A DNA stretch of 8,346 nucleotides from JAIRLS01 sp031551455 (GTDB lineage Bacteria > Bacteroidota > Bacteroidia > Bacteroidales > UBA4181): assembly GCA_031551455.1 (NCBI GenBank), contig JAVBNP010000183.1, positions 1 through 8,346 of the forward strand, given 5' to 3'. The notes under the pieces are model-generated. The model had not been told where the DNA came from, searched no databases, and was given only the letters and a program-made list of their open reading frames with translations. Each line of letters opens with the position of its first letter. The stretch's first letter is position 1. This document shows positions 6,603-8,346 of the stretch, one piece after another. The translations under genes and the position numbers were made by a program.

Positions 6603-7535
6603 ATGATTATCAGCGCCAGCAGACGAACCGACATACCCGCCTTCTATGTCGAATGGTTTTTCAATCAGCTGAAGGATGGTTACGTACTGGTACAACATCC
6701 ACGAAACCCACAAATGTTCAGTAAGGTATTGCTGAATACCGACGTGGTGGATTGCTTTGTCTTTTGGTCGAAAAATCCATCGCCCATGCTAACCCGTCTG
6801 GATGAGTTGAAAGACTATACTTATTATTTCCAGTTTACGCTTACTCCTTACGGAAGCGAAATTGAGCCTCATTTGCCTTCCGTCAAGCGTCGGATAGAAA
6901 TATTCAAGCGCTTGTCAGACAAAGTTGGGAAAAATAGGGTCGTTTGGCGGTACGACCCCATCTTTGTCAACAATCAATATCCCATCAATTTTCATGTCGA
7001 CACATTTGCAGAAATAGCCTACGCATTAAAAGACCATACAGAGAGATGTACAATGAGTTTTATTGACTGCTATGCCCATGTACAGAGGACGTTTGATGCA
7101 TTCGGCATTCAGCCACTAAACTCCGAGGATATGATTTCAATAGCCAAATCCTTGTCAGAAACAGCAACCGAATATAACATCAGGCTTGAAACCTGTGCCG
7201 AAAACCTTGATTTGAGTGCAGATAATATTTTCCACGGAGCATGTATTGACAAAATGCTGATTGAAAGGATTATTGGCAGTCCACTCGTTGTCAAGAAAGA
7301 CAAAAATCAACGCCCGACATGCAATTGCATCGAAAGTATTGATATCGGAATGTACAATACTTGTTCGCATGGTTGCATTTATTGTTATGCTACGACTGGC
7401 AACGATAAACTGCTTCACAATGTGAAACTGCATGATGTAAATTCGCCTAAACTTGTAGGTTGTTTGAACGAGACTGACATAATAACAGGCAGGGAGATGA
7501 AACGACTGAGAACCGACCAACAAACACTGTTCTGA
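6603..7535 (+). CDS. DUF1848 family protein with C-terminal radical-SAM-type Cys motif
   Basis: A 310-residue protein of the DUF1848 family. It opens with the typical MIISASRRTDIPAFY, which fixes the start, and carries the family blocks FVFWSKNP (53-60), YYFQFTLTPYG (74-84) and VVWRYDPI (113-120). Near the C-terminus, CNCIESIDIGMYNTCSHGC (240-258) is followed by IYCYA. Within it, C254-x3-C258-x2-C261 is the spacing of the radical-SAM [4Fe-4S] motif, with C240 and C242 just before. In canonical radical SAM enzymes this motif is near the N-terminus, so the order here is unusual and is a feature of this family. The biochemical function is unknown. Iron-sulfur and SAM binding are inferred from the cysteines only. 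It is soluble. The gene is the first of a same-strand block, 40 bp ahead of a nucleotidyltransferase gene, suggesting a shared process, perhaps nucleic acid modification or repair. Confidence 0.9.
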   Translation: MIISASRRTDIPAFYVEWFFNQLKDGYVLVQHPRNPQMFSKVLLNTDVVDCFVFWSKNPSPMLTRLDELKDYTYYFQFTLTPYGSEIEPHLPSVKRRIEIFKRLSDKVGKNRVVWRYDPIFVNNQYPINFHVDTFAEIAYALKDHTERCTMSFIDCYAHVQRTFDAFGIQPLNSEDMISIAKSLSETATEYNIRLETCAENLDLSADNIFHGACIDKMLIERIIGSPLVVKKDKNQRPTCNCIESIDIGMYNTCSHGCIYCYATTGNDKLLHNVKLHDVNSPKLVGCLNETDIITGREMKRLRTDQQTLF

Positions 7536-7548
7536 TTTCAGAAAACAC

Positions 7549-7556
7549 TATATTTG
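7549..7556 (+). promoter_or_regulatory. Possible internal -7 box before nucleotidyltransferase
   Basis: TATATTTG matches TAnnTTTG in the 40-bp gap between the DUF1848 stop and the next ATG. No clear TTTG sits at -33. It would give a leader of only about 13 nt. The gene could equally be read from the upstream DUF1848 promoter. Confidence 0.3.
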
Positions 7557-7575
7557 TCTCAAATACACTCCTCAA

Positions 7576-8328
7576 ATGCAAACCATCATTATCAATAAAA
7601 TTACCGACATTGCCAGAGAATACGGCATCCGCATTCTTTTCGCCTGCGAGTCGGGTAGCCGCGGCTGGCAGTTCCCGTCGCCCGACAGCGATTACGACGT
7701 GCGCTTTATCTATGCCCGCCCGATGGATGACTATCTTTCGGTTGCCGAACGTGATGATCAGATTGGTTTTCCGATCAATGACGAACTGGACATCTACGGC
7801 TGGGACATCCGTAAGGTACTGCAATTGATAAGAAAATCGAATACCACACCGTTTGAATGGCTGCAATCGCCGATTATCTACAGGCAGCAATCTGGATTTA
7901 GGGATGAATTGTGGGCATTGTGCGGACAGTATTTTGACCGTCGTTCCAATATCCACCATTATCTTGGTATTGCCCGCAGTGCTTTGGATACGGTGGTGAA
8001 CAATGACGAAATAAAAATCAAAAAGCTGTTCTATGTGCTTCGTCCGTTGCTTGCCGCCAAATGGTGCGTAGAAAAGAACAGCATCGCACCGATGTCTATA
8101 CAGCCATTGATGAGCCTGATGCCCGCAGACCTGCGGCAATTGACTGCTGATTTGATTATCCGTAAATCGACAGCACCCGAAGGTTACATGGTGAAAATCG
8201 ATCCTATATTGAAGCAATATATCGACCGTGAATATGATGCTTGCACGCAAGCATCGGCAGAAATGCCGAAAATAATTTTTGATATCGAGCCATTGTACGC
8301 CTTTTTCAAAAAAATAATCAAAACGTAA
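7576..8328 (+). CDS. RlaP-like nucleotidyltransferase (polymerase-beta fold)
   Basis: A 250-residue predicted nucleotidyltransferase of the RlaP type (PF10127, as I remember it). The catalytic signature is ESGSRGWQFPSPDSDYDVRF (25-44): Gly27-Ser28 open the active-site helix, and Asp39 and Asp41 are the metal-binding pair. A third acidic position is probably in DELDIYGWDIRK (69-80), Asp72 or Asp77. The C-terminal helical part contains the family block KKLFYVLRPLLAAKW (149-163). The fold transfers a nucleotide to an acceptor. RlaP proteins have been proposed to act in RNA repair next to RNA ligases, but the substrate of this one is unknown and no ligase is in view. It is soluble. It follows the DUF1848 gene and its stop codon overlaps the next ATG (TAATG), implying translational coupling to a third gene. 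Confidence 0.9.
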   Translation: MQTIIINKITDIAREYGIRILFACESGSRGWQFPSPDSDYDVRFIYARPMDDYLSVAERDDQIGFPINDELDIYGWDIRKVLQLIRKSNTTPFEWLQSPIIYRQQSGFRDELWALCGQYFDRRSNIHHYLGIARSALDTVVNNDEIKIKKLFYVLRPLLAAKWCVEKNSIAPMSIQPLMSLMPADLRQLTADLIIRKSTAPEGYMVKIDPILKQYIDREYDACTQASAEMPKIIFDIEPLYAFFKKIIKT

Positions 8329-8346
8329 TGACTATCCAGGAAATCA
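8328..8346 (+). CDS. Start of a coupled downstream gene (6 codons visible)
   Basis: The ATG at 8328-8330 shares its A with the TAA of the nucleotidyltransferase gene. Only MTIQEI is visible before the window ends. A one-base overlap of this kind usually marks co-translated operon genes. Six residues do not identify a family. Related nucleotidyltransferases sometimes occur as tandem paralogues, so a second such enzyme is one guess, nothing more. Confidence 0.5.

Noticed and set aside
6471..6713. Minus-strand frame overlapping the DUF1848 start, considered as an integrase tail
   Set aside because: The translation shows no tyrosine recombinase motif and most of it is antisense to the DUF1848 N-terminus.
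7447..8250. 267-codon minus-strand open frame
   Set aside because: It is antisense to the nucleotidyltransferase and the end of the DUF1848 gene, both recognised by catalytic or family motifs; its translation shows no domain.
1..8346. CRISPR array, insertion sequence or phage genes
   Set aside because: No regularly spaced repeats, transposase motifs, terminal inverted repeats or phage proteins were seen.

Overview
The window looks like chromosomal DNA from a member of the Bacteroidota, most likely the Bacteroidales. The strongest sign is promoter structure. Upstream of the tRNA there is a textbook TTTG-N19-TAnnTTTG element, and TAnnTTTG-like -7 boxes sit upstream of several genes. Shine-Dalgarno sequences are largely absent. 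The protein families fit: a Mef-like DHA3 MFS transporter, large soluble multi-PAS histidine kinases, and a V4R protein paired with a PAS kinase. Species cannot be told from the window.

Left part (1-6068, all genes on the minus strand). Reading in the direction of transcription: (i) a stand-alone V4R (4-vinyl-reductase-type ligand-binding) protein at 5553-6068; (ii) 11 bp later, a soluble HAMP-like/PAS/HisKA/HATPase histidine kinase at 3997-5541, interrupted by an in-frame TAA at 4450-4452 between its phosphoacceptor and ATPase domains; (iii) a 945-residue soluble PAS-PAS-GAF-PAS-HisKA-HATPase kinase at 981-3818 with its own promoter; (iv) a short start-less AraC-type DNA-binding remnant at 842-973; (v) the first 188 codons of a Mef-like drug efflux transporter, which runs off the left edge. 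Neither kinase has a receiver domain and no response regulator is present, so both are orphans here.

Middle (6069-6602). An AT-rich intergenic stretch holds the V4R promoter and then, on the plus strand, a complete unit: promoter, tRNA-Val(UAC), and a strong intrinsic terminator.

Right part (6603-8346, plus strand). Immediately after the tRNA unit lie a DUF1848 protein with a radical-SAM-type CxxxCxxC cluster near its C-terminus and an RlaP-like nucleotidyltransferase. A third reading frame overlaps the second by one base (TAATG) and leaves the window. Its position just past a tRNA gene, with gene families that are patchily distributed, makes this a plausible accessory block. No integrase or clear att repeat is visible.

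The items most worth pursuing are the DUF1848/nucleotidyltransferase/unknown cassette, the in-frame nonsense codon in an otherwise intact V4R-linked kinase, and a possible leader-peptide/attenuator arrangement ahead of the efflux gene.
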